From NCBI GenBank assembly GCA_021234155.1, contig JAJEKV010000053.1, positions 2,232,164 through 2,296,163 on the forward strand: 64,000 bases of DNA. The letters are read 5' to 3'. Shown in pieces: positions 13,301 to 23,365 of the stretch. The notes under the pieces are model-generated. The model searched no databases. It was not told the DNA's origin and was given only the letters and a program-made list of their open reading frames with translations. The position numbers were made by a program, and so were the translations under genes. Numbering within the stretch: the stretch's first letter is position 1; every line of letters starts with the position of its first letter. The DNA comes from Isoetes taiwanensis. Taxonomy: Eukaryota; Streptophyta; Lycopodiopsida; Isoetales; Isoetaceae.

Positions 13301-13860
13301 GACATGTGTGAGAACAAATTGTATGTAGATGAATGGGACCTTGTAGTCGTTGAACCATCCTCCAATGTTCATGCGGATGTGGAAGAGACCCCAAAAGTCT
13401 ACCGGGCCACTATACTCAACCTTGGCAAATGTACTTGCGGAAGCACTTAGAAGGAGACAGACTTTGCGATTCTTTGCACCTAAAGAGAGCGAGGAGGATT
13501 ATGTATTTTGGATGTTGCTATGCACCAAGCCAAAATTTGAAGTTGAAAATGACTTCAAAGCGAATGGAAACTTGTTTATGAGAGGTGAAACCGTTGTGGA
13601 GGCATTTACTATAGAAAGAAGCCTCGGTCAAAGGTGATGTTTGAGTTGTTGACAAGCGAGCCAAAGTCACTTGTATTCTCTACTCAAATTTGTGCTATTC
13701 GAGTTCCCATGCGGCCGATCAAGAAAGGTGCTCGAACTATTTACAGGCTAGACCCGGGCCCGGATGAGGAAAAGATTCTAGAAAACTTGCCCGAGGTTTT
13801 ATCGATGAAGATAGCATGTCGATGAAGAATAGCTTGAACACATTCTTACGAGGTTAGGAA
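10373..13860 (+). pseudogene. E1 DDE/RNase H-like putative transposase gene (broken)
   Basis: Coding sequence is readable across frame changes. A basic N-terminal part (about 10620-10860, rich in Arg/Lys/Glu) is followed by a likely repeat-filled intron (11321-11930). A conserved core follows: ECGIKKFPICP near 12297-12335; YKELLDNL near 12535; VVDLARELYF near 12578-12610; GQQRITIFVQITY near 12645; WDDREHDTL near 12738; FSDG with SQFK at 12833-12867; WNFFGSNHGKGEHDG at 12929-12972. Then comes a Cys cluster RKLSCFCGNCLDGKWDMC near 13257-13310 and a C-terminal domain to about 13830 (APKESEEDYVFWMLLC and MRPIKKGARTIYRL). The order D(xxENY) / SDG / HGKGxxD resembles a DDE-type RNase H nuclease, which is inference. 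I recall similar uncharacterised proteins in animal genomes but cannot name the family. E2 has the same motifs. Stops and frameshifts suggest it is dead. Confidence 0.7.
11385..11930 (+). repeat. Degenerate tandem array, TGTGGTGCCTAGTGTGGTG units
   Basis: Units of roughly 55-60 bp combine TATGCTATGTGGTGCCTAG, TGTGGTGAATAACATGGTG and TAAAATAAAT, with a pure GTGGTGCCTA run at 11600-11665. The array lies in the probable intron of the DDE-like gene. The GTGGTG core recurs in other E1 clusters, mostly as CACCAC on plus in the right part. Confidence 0.85.
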
Positions 13861-14127
13861 ATGATTGAGAAATTTTGAATATGTTGTTGTGTCTTGCCTT
13901 GTTTGGGAATAATATAAAAACTCAATTCCATGCTCAATTGTATTTTGATGTCCCTTGTTTCAATGTAATATGTTTGCTTCTGATGTAATATGTAATTGTA
14001 TTTTGATGTCTCTGATGTAACATGCCCCAGGTTCACCACATGTTTCACCACATGTTTCACCACATGTGTTTCACCACATGTGGTGACACATGTTTCACTA
14101 CATGTTTCACCGCGTGTTTCACTTTAC
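13861..14127. repeat. CACCACATG cluster downstream of the DDE-like gene
   Basis: Repeated TTTCACCACATG units at about 14033-14110, preceded by TGATGTAATATG repeats that may be the 3' end of the gene. Confidence 0.7.
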
Positions 14128-15900
14128 GTCTCTTCTCCGACCACGGATAGATCATACGAGCGACTTTTCTCTTGAAATGCTTTCCTTTTCCTTAAATTCT
14201 CTCGGTCCCATCAATTCCTCTCATCATCCTGAAAATCATTATGGGATGGCGAAAATTAATGATCTCGGGCAACCCAAAAGGCCCGAGATGCCATTCTTCT
14301 TGCTCCCGACCGAGTTTACAGTTTATTCTGATGGTTCGGGGAGGCGGGCCGGTTTACAGCGAGGTCCTTGGGAAGCGGTTCTGATTCTGATTTCTGGTGG
14401 GTGGGAAGCGGTTTACGGTTCTGACTTCACGGCGGCTACTCGGCGGACATGGCCAACTTCACCTCTTGGATCTTTGCAAAGCGATGGAGTCTTGAATGGG
14501 ATAATGTGACCCGAGAAGAAAGAGCCCATAATACCTAAGCGTCTTTGTCCCGATTTTCACCATGCGAGAATGGATGGACATGCTCGAACAGCGAAATTAC
14601 TCTATTCACGGATGAGAATATGACCACGAAATGCTTGAAAACTCTCACGGGGAGGTTGAATTGTACACCACTCTCCCGGACCTCTCAACTTACTCTGCCT
14701 CCACTAAAATTTTACACACCGGCAGCTTTTGGCCCGTTCCTCATACTATTGACCGGGATGCGCAAAGGTTGAGACCTTTTACGCTTAATGGCTACCAAGC
14801 CTTTTCACGCTAGACATGTTCCTCTTTTGTTATGATAGGTTGTTTCTGAGAGGACCAATTCCTTCACTTGAGGATATGTACTATCATCACAAGGCCTTGC
14901 GGGGATGGACATGGAGAAAGCTGCTATTACGTTTGGTAACACTCCACCATTATGGTTTTGCTTTCCCTCGAGAATGGGAGCAAATAAATTTGGGGAAGGC
15001 GACCCGGTGTGCCACCGATCGGTGATCATAGAAGATGGCGAGGGAGGAGCTGGACCCGGATCTCTTTTGATAGACCCACGGGGAATGAAAACAAGTGTAT
15101 ATAATCTGAAATGTAACCTTATGTAATCATTTTATATGTTTAATATAAATCTTCACTCTTCAATCTTCTTGTTTAATTGGAGGGGTGAAAGTGACACCTG
15201 AAAAAATTACATTAAGGATGAGCGGAATGGGACGAGGAGAAACACATGATGAAACCCACCATTTGAAATCTGTCACATCAAATGCAAGGTCAATCATTCA
15301 AAAGGCATTGTGCAGGGAAAGATTGGAGGGAGCTTATCCCGATCCGGCTATGGCGAAGAAAAGCGAGAAGGAGAACACGGGCACAAACAATTTCGCCCGG
15401 TTCAAATGCGATCGCATCTGGTAAGACCTATCTTTGGAGCAAATAAACCCGAGAACGGCCCGATATTAGAGGAGGCGGAGGACCCATGAATTCCGAGGTA
15501 TTCTAGGCTTAAAACATAGGTTAATTCCTGATGGGCTTAAAGAATTAGAAGCCAAGGCAGTGATAGGCGGTTGCCTTTCTTTGTAGTAGATGTTGTTTTA
15601 CACAGATGATGTTGTTTACAGTCACGATCGGGGAGACTTATGGGCGGCTGGTGCGGTAGGCGGGGGTTTCTGGTGGTGTATGATTACGAGGATGAGTTCT
15701 CGGCTCTCCCCATGCTTGAGGAAGAGGATATGTTCATCCAACTAAAGCGGGAAAGGATCCATGCTTCACCATTAAAAAGGTGCTCAACGGGCGGATGCAT
15801 GGAGACACAACAACACGAGACAATACTTTATGAATCACATCATAAGTGGGGCGAAAATGAGAAGCTCATGTTTTAGTGTTGCTGGATTACACCAACTATT
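14128..15900 (+). other. Unassigned coding-like sequence in E1
   Basis: Broken plus-strand frames extend over about 1.7 kb with a protein-like composition: 14150-14510 (SDFSLEMLSFSLNSLGPI start), 14630-14815 (LYTTLPDLSTYSASTKILHT, TLNGYQAF), 14905-15126 (MDMEKAAITFGNTPPLWFCF, IIEDGEGGAGPGSLLIDPRG), 15185-15424 (ITLRMSGMGRGETHDE, basic) and 15640-15876 (YDYEDEFSALPMLEEEDMF). I recognise no domain. It may be further exons of the DDE-like gene or a separate element gene. AT-rich segments near 15120-15180 look intronic. Confidence 0.35.
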
Positions 15901-16109
15901 CAGCAGAAACACTTGATGAAATCTTGAACATACTTGGAAGAAGAAGGAGTTCTGAGATCTCACAATCACGGGGATCGATTGAGGCCCGATAATCGTATGT
16001 CATCATTAACCTCTTCAAAACAGCTCAGGTTGAATAAGAAGTATGAACTATTCTACCGGGTATGGTAGATTTCCATATGTATTTTTCTCCCTTTGAAATA
16101 TAAAAACAA

Positions 16110-16180
16110 CGTTTGTATCTCCACAGTTTTCACCACATTTTTTCACCACGGCTTTCACCACAGTTTCACCATAATCGGCC
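16110..16180. repeat. TTTCACCAC repeat cluster
   Basis: Four TTTCACCAC(A) units in about 70 bp, the same core as the other E1 clusters. Confidence 0.75.
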
Positions 16181-16578
16181 GGGGGCATTGACCATTTTTG
16201 ACCGGTCAGAAAAATGGAATGGCTCTCAATTCTGATAGTATCTTGACTGATTTTGGTGACAGCAATATATGGATCCCAAATTAGGTCCACCTGAATTGAT
16301 ATGAGGCCAAAATTCATTAAGCTACGCTTTGTGCAAAGATTCTTGCAAGGCCACTAACTTTTGCTTGGGAATTACATTTTTTTTTTTTTTTTTTGAACGG
16401 TTTCCTTGTTTGCATTTTATAATTAATAACAAAAGTTCAAATTCTTGTTGCATTTTAGCGATTCGAAAAAGTAACTGAAAGAACGATGGAAACTTCGAGG
16501 AAAACGATTAAAGCAAAACAAGTTCTATTGCAAAACAAGGACTATTGCAAAACAAGTTACGTCATTAATGAAAAGCCT

Positions 16579-17361
16579 TTACAAAGAATAGTCACAAGGA
16601 CTATTGCCAAAAAAAAGATGAAACCGGGGATAACAATACAAATCTAAACTAATCGGTGGGGCCATCTTGAGCTCTATATGGAGGTCGTCCTCATGAGCAT
16701 ACATCTTCATTTGAGAGTCGCTCCTCGTCATCATAACTGCATGCACCCACTCGAGCACCCGCAAGCAAGCGGCGACTTGATGATCCATGATGAGCTTCTC
16801 CACCTCACGGTGGAGTGAACTTGGCCACCACTTGCATGGCAAGGCGGCCTCCTGCGGTGGAGGAAGACCACGGATCCTCCGCAGGGAAGCCACGGTTCCC
16901 GGCCGTCTTTGGCTCCCTTGAAGGAGGCGACACAATGGCGGGATAGTGTTCTGCTTCAGTCTTGAACTTGGCCATGGCGGAAGTGAAGGAGATGGGCCGG
17001 AATGGGGAAGGAGTGAAGGAGATGGCGGAATATAGGCGATGGGGACGGAATGAAGGCTGCGAGGCGGGAATTTTGGGAATAAAGGGATGCAAATCGTAGG
17101 CATCCATACGATTTTGGGAATGAATGGCAAGAAGAGGAAAGGGGCGTTTGCATGCATGCCACCTAGGCTCCAACATGCCCACATGAAAGGGTCAAGCATG
17201 CCACATAGACCAGAAAGTATTAGGAAAATCCACTTCTTTGTGGCAATTGTGTAAAGGGTATTTGTATAGATACTTTTATGAATATAAAGAAGTTTACATT
17301 TTGCATTCTCATTTTTATGCTTGATTCTGAAATTTGTACTTGAATGTTGAATGAATTCCAA
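16579..17361 (-). CDS. Hypothetical minus-strand open frame(s) in E1
   Basis: A 260-codon minus frame spans this interval. A second frame starts MAKFKTEAEHYPAIVSPPSR at about 16975 and runs to 16805, after which the first frame (REVEKLIMDHQVAACLRVL) looks like its continuation after a frameshift. Composition is Pro/Ser rich at the N-terminus, then helical and charged. No domain recognised. It could be a real element gene with one error or chance coding in GC-richer sequence. Confidence 0.3.
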   Translation of the reverse strand: MEFIQHSSTNFRIKHKNENAKCKLLYIHKSIYTNTLYTIATKKWIFLILSGLCGMLDPFMWACWSLGGMHANAPFLFLPFIPKIVWMPTICIPLFPKFPPRSLHSVPIAYIPPSPSLLPHSGPSPSLPPWPSSRLKQNTIPPLCRLLQGSQRRPGTVASLRRIRGLPPPQEAALPCKWWPSSLHREVEKLIMDHQVAACLRVLEWVHAVMMTRSDSQMKMYAHEDDLHIELKMAPPISLDLYCYPRFHLFFGNSPCDYSL

Positions 17362-17419
17362 GGTATAACTGGATTAAAGCTGAATTAAAACTGAATTAAA
17401 CTTGCACAAGGCACATTAG

Positions 17420-17870
17420 ACATATGGGTGAGATCAAAGAAAGGCACTAAGGCACGTGGTAAAAAGCAATTAGAAATTTACACAAGGCACAAATTTACAC
17501 AAGACACAAAGCCATTACAAACTATTTTTGGATTAAACAAAAGGCACAAGGCACGGATTACAGTCGGCACAAGGCCATCATATGTTAAAAACAGAAGATA
17601 CCGGAATACTTCAAATTAGAAATTTACACAAGGTTCAAAAGGCACAAGGCCATCATATATTCAAAAAGGCACTAAGGCCATCATATATTACAAAGAGGCA
17701 CTAAGGCACGTATCACAAGGAGGTGAGTTCACAAGGGGTGAGATCAACAAGGGGGTGAGATCAAATGAAGGCACTAAGGCCTATATACCATCTGTTTTTC
17801 AAAAAAAAACAAAGGCACAAAAGGCACGTAGACTAACTTGATCAAAAAAAAAAAAAAAAAAAAAAAAAAG
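17420..17870. repeat. AGGCACAA / AGGCACTAAGGC degenerate repeats with A-tract
   Basis: Dense short repeats of AAGGCACAAGGCAC and AAGGCACTAAGGCC on plus, with GGTGAGATCAA interspersed, ending in a tract of about 25 A near 17846-17870. Short-period slippage-type sequence; no gene seen. Confidence 0.8.
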
Positions 17871-18019
17871 GTGGCACAAAGGGACTTCAACCTTCATCTG
17901 TAAAAAAAAAGTGAAGAAAATTAGTTTAGAATACATAAAAGAAAGCAAAAATTTAATGCATGCATGCTACTTACTCTGTAGAAAATTTTGGAGTTCAAAA
18001 AAAAAACTTCATGTTCTTC

Positions 18020-18509
18020 TTAGTCTTCTACCTCTTCTTCTTCTACTTGATCCGGTCTTGGCTTTCGATTATAGTTATCGGAATCTTGGGAATCAAATTG
18101 ATCATCGGAAGAAGAAGCTTCATGGGAGGAATCGAAGAGGGGGAGGATTCCACCTCTTACGAAAACTCGAAAGATCTTGAGCTTTGAAGAGGTGGAATCA
18201 GACTTCAAGCTCTCGGGGGGCTCTTGGGTAAAGGCTCTCCGAGGTTCGGGCTCAACAAATGGTAATTTGGCCAAGATCCTATTTCATAACTGCCATCACA
18301 TGCCAAAGGAATTGAAAGCGATTCCGGCTTAGCGGAGGGAGAGCGAGAGCGAGAGGGAGAGGGAGAGGCGAGGAGGAGGGAGAGCGGCCCAATGACGACA
18401 TTTGTTGGAAGGAATTGGACGATGCTTCTCCTTCACGACCATAGCCTATAAAGGCTGGCGTGAAATTAATTTCGTAGGCTACGATTTTAGGATTTCGTAC
18501 CATTAGCAT
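18020..18509 (-). CDS. Hypothetical acidic-tailed minus-strand coding region
   Basis: Two adjoining minus frames (18509-18279 and 18274-18020) together look like one short gene. The downstream part begins MAKLPFVEPEPRRAFTQEPP and ends in a Ser/Asp/Glu-rich tail (SSHEASSSDDQFDSQDSDN, EEEEVED). The upstream part contains Ser/Pro/Leu low complexity. No domain recognised. Confidence 0.3.
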
Positions 18510-18689
18510 CTTTATTCCTAAAAATTTAGTAGGATAATAATAACCTCGAAATGACCATTATTTTATTTTCTAAAAAACATAAAAAAAATATATATATATA
18601 TCTATCCTGAATTGGCCATTCATTTTTGAACACCAATCATATTATGCTGGCTTGGCACTTGTTTAGTTATTTTAGTTATAATTAGCTAG

Positions 18690-19390
18690 TGTAAGCACAT
18701 GCCACGTAAGCTCCAACATGCCACCTATGATGCACCACATGATTCACCACATGATTCACCAAATGCACCACATGATTCACCATATGCACCATTTGCATCA
18801 CCAAACATGTTGGTCAATGAAAGTCAAACATGTAACAAAGGTCATGTAAAGGCTCAAGCATGCCAAGGTGGCTCAAATATGCCACCTAGGCTCCAACATG
18901 CCAAGGTGGCTCAAACATGCCACGTAAGCTCCAACATGCCACCTACGATGCACCACATGATTCACCACATGATTCACCAAATGCACCTCATGATTCACCA
19001 CATGCACCATTTGCATCACCAAACATGTTGGTCAATGAAAGTCAAACATGTAACAAAGGTCATGTAAAGGCTCAAGCATGCCAAGGTAGCTCAAATATGC
19101 CACCTAGGCTCCAACATGCCAAGGTGGCTCAAACATGCCACGTAAGCTCCAACATGCCACCTACGATGCACCACATGATTCACCATATGATTCACCAAAT
19201 GCACCTCATGATTCACCACATGCACCATTTGCATCACCAAACATGTTGGTCAATGAAAGTCAAACATGCCACGTAAGCTCCAACATGCCACCTACGATTC
19301 ACCACATGATTCACCACATGGTTCACCAAATGCACCACATGATTCACCACATGCACCATTTGCATCACCACATCTATCACGACATGTAAC
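18690..19390 (+). repeat. 218-bp tandem satellite in E1, 3+ units
   Basis: Three nearly identical 218-bp units start near 18699, 18917 and 19135; a fourth start at 19266 follows a shortened 131-bp unit. Each unit contains short sub-repeats (ATGATTCACCAC, ATGCACCA) and longer unique parts (AACATGTTGGTCAATGAAAG, CAAGGTGGCTC). Open frames in it are by-products of the repeat. Confidence 0.95.
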
Positions 19391-19725
19391 ACCACATTGT
19401 CATGAATCTTTGAATACATCAATTTCTTCTGGAGATTTGAACTCCACCGGAGTGTTGCTCTGGTCATCCAGAAAAGTCTATTGTATACAATAGTATACAA
19501 CAATGTACATTAGAGTGTCAATGAAAGAATAGGTTACAAGAATAACCTCTTTGGTTACAATAATACAAACATGTGATTACAAGTAAAGATCTATTGATCT
19601 GTCAACCTCGACTTCATTACTACAAAAAATCGTGCTTCACAACATCAATCATCATTACATGCAGCGTGTCCAAAGCAATTCGCAACTAGAAATTGGTACA
19701 CCACCGCAACAAACATATCGGGGCC

Positions 19726-20558
19726 TCACATTGGATGAGTAATACCTTCAAATTCTGAACTCACCTTGCATTGGGATAGTATGTCCAAGTCTGCATTCTT
19801 TGCAGCCACAACTTTCTTTACAAAGACACATATAGCGGGACCACCACGACCAGCAATCGGTGCCGAGTGGGGGAACTTGTAATTTTCTTGTGGGCGCGAC
19901 TTTATGGTGCTTGGGAATTTTGTGTTTGCATCCTCAACAAAACTCATGACAATTTCCGGAGCCCTTGTACATTTCTAGGTACATCAAAATGGTACACACC
20001 TGGCTGACATTTAACTAAGTGACCTCCAAGACCTACAATGACATACACCGTCCAAAGGTCGCTGATAACATCTTGGCAAAATGGTACATTCGAAATTGCA
20101 AGTTGAGGGTTCAGCAGTTTGTCCTTTGAAGCAAGCTTCGTTCGGCGATAATGTGTAAATGGCGGATCCATGAAATGGAACCTCTGTTCCATGTCATGCT
20201 TGATGCGAGAATTGGTGCATACACCTGCCAAAGTCAAAGGTGCGGTAAAACAAGATGATTTAAGAAACAACATAAGACTTCAAATCTGAGTTGTTTATAT
20301 TAAATTACTAACCTCATGAAGAAATGGACTATCACATCCTTTGAACCAATCCCTACTTTTCTCCAATATTACGATTGCCTCTTGATCAAGCACAAGAGGC
20401 TCCTGCCGTCCTTTAAACACTTCAAGTGGCAAGTGTTGCGGTGGGATGTGCGCTCTTAACAACTGCGGTCCTCGTCTTTGGTGGTGTAAGTTTACATTCA
20501 ACAAATGGAAGATCATTGAAAACCTTGAGGAACATTGAAATAGCCAAGAAATGAACAA
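19726..20558 (-). pseudogene. Unassigned E1 gene, minus strand, two or more exons
   Basis: The upstream part (20558-20310) reads LLRAHIPPQHLPLEVFKG ... IVILEKSRDWFKGCDSPFLH. A candidate intron (GTTAGT at about 20313 to TTGGCAG at about 20235, minus) separates it from FHFMDPPFTHYRRTKLASKD ... ISNVPFCQDVISDLWTVYVI ... GGHLVKCQPGVYHFDVPRN. One frame change later it reads MSFVEDANTKFPSTIKSRPQ ... GGPAICVFVKKVVAAKNADL ... SSEFEGITHPM, then stops near 19730. The sequence looks like a real, once constrained protein. I do not recognise the family. It lies directly downstream of the phosphatase pseudogene on the same strand and might be part of the same transcription unit. Confidence 0.5.
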
Positions 20559-20692
20559 TTGAAGTAAAACTTTGTTTATATTAAAAAGTCAAGAGAGGTT
20601 ACATCATATACACAATAATACTATTTCTAGGTTTTAGTTCTATGTTTTTTCATCATATTAATACAAATTTGACTCTCGGTGTCAAACATATT

Positions 20693-21240
20693 CAGCATTT
20701 TGTTGCATTCTTAGCCTTCAGCAACCCCTGAAGCCAAACCTTTAGATCATTCATGAGGAAATTGCCATCTACTCTGTCAAGGCTCCAGCTGTTTGGACAG
20801 ATCATGGTGTTTGGCGCATTGAGGTACCCTTTGTATCTGCTGACATCAATGAGAAGCACGTTCTCTTTTGTGAAACACGGAAATTAAATTAAGTAGACCT
20901 TTTTCGTGCTTCAAAAAATTGGCTTTTACCTAAATAAATTTGTGTTGGTACAATCGATCCCGACTCCATATGAACTTGAATTTGTCCTTGTGTTTCATCA
21001 ATGCTCCCTTAACTATGACTCTCAAGTTTTGAGCTGCCGGGCTGGACCAAAGTGCCATATGAAAATTCTGGACGCACCAATCTATGAACTCGGCCCAGCT
21101 TGGTCTAGTTACTACCCACTTGGTTCTGTTAAGTGTGATCAACTTAACATCATCTTCTTTGGCAGTGGGTATGGACTCACTCTTGTCATAGCTTCTACCC
21201 GAACTCCATTGTAGTAAAAAAAAGCGAGGATTGGGCTTAA
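20693..21240 (-). pseudogene. E1 FCP1/SCP-like (NIF-domain) phosphatase remnant
   Basis: The minus strand reads in order: FFYYNGVRVEAM near 21225 (position of the catalytic DxNG motif, here apparently decayed), KWVVTRPSWAEFIDWCVQNF near 21130 and FHMALWSS (block WVxRPxxxEFLxxCxxxFxxxxWSS), FKFIWSRDRL, KPIF, then NVLLIDVSRYKGYLN near 20860 (family LLIDDSPYKxxxN), TMICPNSW, and DLKVWLQGLLKAKN before the stop at about 20693. This is the typical order of the NLI-interacting-factor/CTD-phosphatase family of the HAD superfamily, which dephosphorylates Ser/Thr in proteins. Two in-frame stops, a frameshift and loss of the second acidic residue (IDV for VDD) show a dead copy. E2 carries a related gene, so it is probably element cargo. 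Confidence 0.75.
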
Positions 21241-21990
21241 CGTTGTAGTCTTACGCATGGGCCGAGTTGGTCTGTGGGGCTGGAAACTTCGCTTCAAAGA
21301 TTTCTTGGTGCGGGGCTGGAAACTTACGCCCGGCATCTCTTCGTGCGGGCTGGAAACTTACGCTTGAGATGTCTTGGAGGTGTCTTTTGCTTGGAATTAC
21401 GCTCTTGCTTTTCTCTGAGACACTTCCACCTGCAAAAATTTAACAAATTCGGTAACTATATGGGTCAAATTAAAAAAGCGACAAGCACAAAAGGTTGGAA
21501 GTTACCTTGTGACTTACATTCACCAAACGATTTGTTCAGATCATAACTTTGATGCATCTGGCGATTTGGCGGTTGGTGTGGAGCATGACTTAATGCATCT
21601 GGCGATCTGGCGGTTGTTGTCCAGTTGGACACCCTCTTTGGAGCTTGACTTGATGCACCCTACCGATTTGTTGACATCTACCGATTTGTCCGGACTTTTC
21701 TGTAACCCGATGCATCTTCGATTTGCCCGAGTTTCTATCGTGTCTAATGCTTTTCGAAGGGGTGTGAGTGTCTTGTCCCCTAACTCCACCACATTGTACA
21801 TCTATATCTACAAAGTAGGGATGAAGAAGTAAGCTACATATCCCAATTGCATCAAACAAGACTTGGTTACCTTTGAGGGTAGAAAATAATTCCCTTTTTG
21901 GTGTGTTAGATGGACTCACATAGTCATTGCCACCAGTATGAACAGTTAGACCTGAATTAGTAAACGACACCATGCTCTGCAAACCTGGAA
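21241..21990 (-). other. Upstream part of the phosphatase unit with short repeats
   Basis: The minus strand holds three copies of a 30-45-bp unit around AAGTTTCCAGCCC (about 21280-21365). Direct repeats of GATGCATCTGGCGAT(T/C)TGG on plus lie at about 21552 and 21595. A 130-codon minus frame (21982-21590) begins MQSMVSFTNSGLTVHTGGND. It could be the N-terminal low-complexity part of the phosphatase; not established. Confidence 0.35.
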
Positions 21991-22067
21991 TTGAATCACA
22001 ATTGATTGTAACTATGCTTTGGTTTTTTTAACTAAGCTCCAGACTTTTTTACTCTCTTTACGATGTT

Positions 22068-22148
22068 CCTGTTTTTATATATCCAAAGTGTCCCCTAAAA
22101 TGAGCGAGCGATCTCATCCCAGGGGGCACTTTAGGTACACAAAACAGG
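22068..22148. repeat. Hairpin A: inverted repeat with conserved loop
   Basis: Arms at 22068-22096 and 22121-22148 (CCTGTTTT...AAAGTGTCCCC / GGGGGCACTTTAGG...AAAACAGG) enclose a loop containing GAGCGATCTCATCC. A related hairpin (B) lies 1 kb downstream in the same orientation. Confidence 0.75.
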
Positions 22149-22189
22149 AGAAGCAAAAGAGACTAAGCCAGCCAGGCCCGGGGGGTTCA

Positions 22190-23080
22190 CCTATACTATA
22201 GGTGGATATGCCATCTGCGTTACTCATGTAACCCAAAAACCTATTGTATACGACACATTTATATCAAAAACCCCTTGTAATACGACTAGTCAATGGTAAG
22301 GAAATGCAACCCATATCATACATTTACATGCCAAAAATGCATTACAAAGTAGTCCTTTCCTTATATATACGTTTTTTTTTTGTCCCAATCTTATTTGTAT
22401 TATTACTACTATATCCTTATTAACAATAAATATTTATGATCTAACGAACATGAACTTGGTGATAGAACATAAATGCATCTAGTAAACTATATGCACAATA
22501 CGAAGCACAAATTTCAAGCTTGAAACATAAAATATCAAAGCCAGTATATTCTAGTGTCTTAATTCCATGTCACTAACTTTTAAAGTAGCACCAAATCACC
22601 AAAGCAACAACTCATACAAGTTTTTCGTTTCCCTTTACGCTCTGCAAAAAGTAAACCGGATCGGGTGAACGTTAGGGGCTATAGGGTGAGGGTATGAATT
22701 TGAGTCTTGGCCGGTATAATTCTTCCACGCCCTCAAGTACATAAGCATTTTTAGAGGTGTTACGTAGGTTTCTTATTGTTCTAAAATACGCCTTTGGATC
22801 CCTGGTGCCTCACGTCAGTGGGACAAGGAGGTTCCAACATCTAGCAAAGCTCATCAACATTCTAGCAATTTAAAAATGAATCTTCTGCGTCTAGAGCCCG
22901 AGTCATATGATACGAAGATCAAACTGGCCTCCCCACAATGCTTGTCGTATCCATACGACTTTCAAAACCAAATTCCTTATTTTTTTGGTAAGTATACGAT
23001 ACGACTAAACTAATAAAAAAACCCATATAGTTCACGCAGATGGTTCATACGACATATACTTGGTGCACCCCCCTTGCAGC
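22190..23080. mobile_element. Possible nested element with diverged inverted termini
   Basis: The left end contains CCATCTGCGTTACTCATGTA (from about 22210); the right end, reverse complemented, contains CCATCTGCGTGAACTATATG (about 23050), preceded on both sides by TATG and followed by GGGTTT-like or CCCAAAAA sequence. The interior is AT-rich with TATACGAC motifs and no gene. I could not define exact ends or a target duplication. Confidence 0.4.
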
Positions 23081-23123
23081 CAGGATCTTGTTTTATGTCG
23101 GGCTTACTCCCTTTTCGAGTTTC

Positions 23124-23195
23124 CTGCTTGATGTATCTAATTCGCCACTTGAGTGAGCGATGTCATCCTAGGGGGCAAATTAGATACAACAAACA
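23124..23195. repeat. Hairpin B: inverted repeat related to hairpin A
   Basis: Arms at about 23124-23150 and 23170-23195 (GATGTATCTAATTCGCC / GGGGGCAAATTAGATACAAC) enclose GAGCGATGTCATCC. The loop matches hairpin A while the stems differ on both arms. Both copies are followed by GAGACTAAGCCAG. A direct repeat GGCTTACTCYCTTTTCGAG flanks hairpin B at about 23100 and 23218. Confidence 0.75.
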
Positions 23196-23365
23196 GAAAA
23201 CGAAGGAGACTAAGCCAGGCTTACTCTCTTTTCGAGCTACCTATAAGTGCTCACCTATAAGTGCCTCAGTAGCTTGAAGTTGCTTTTGATCCTCCCTACT
23301 CACACCTAAGGCTTGTACCCATCTTTGTAGAAAATTCATGACGACAATTCTCAATGCAACAAAGA

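Noticed and set aside
18699-19493. Three similar frames starting MPRKLQHATYD
   Set aside because: They are the 218-bp tandem repeat read in one phase, full of MHHMIH-like low complexity; not genes.
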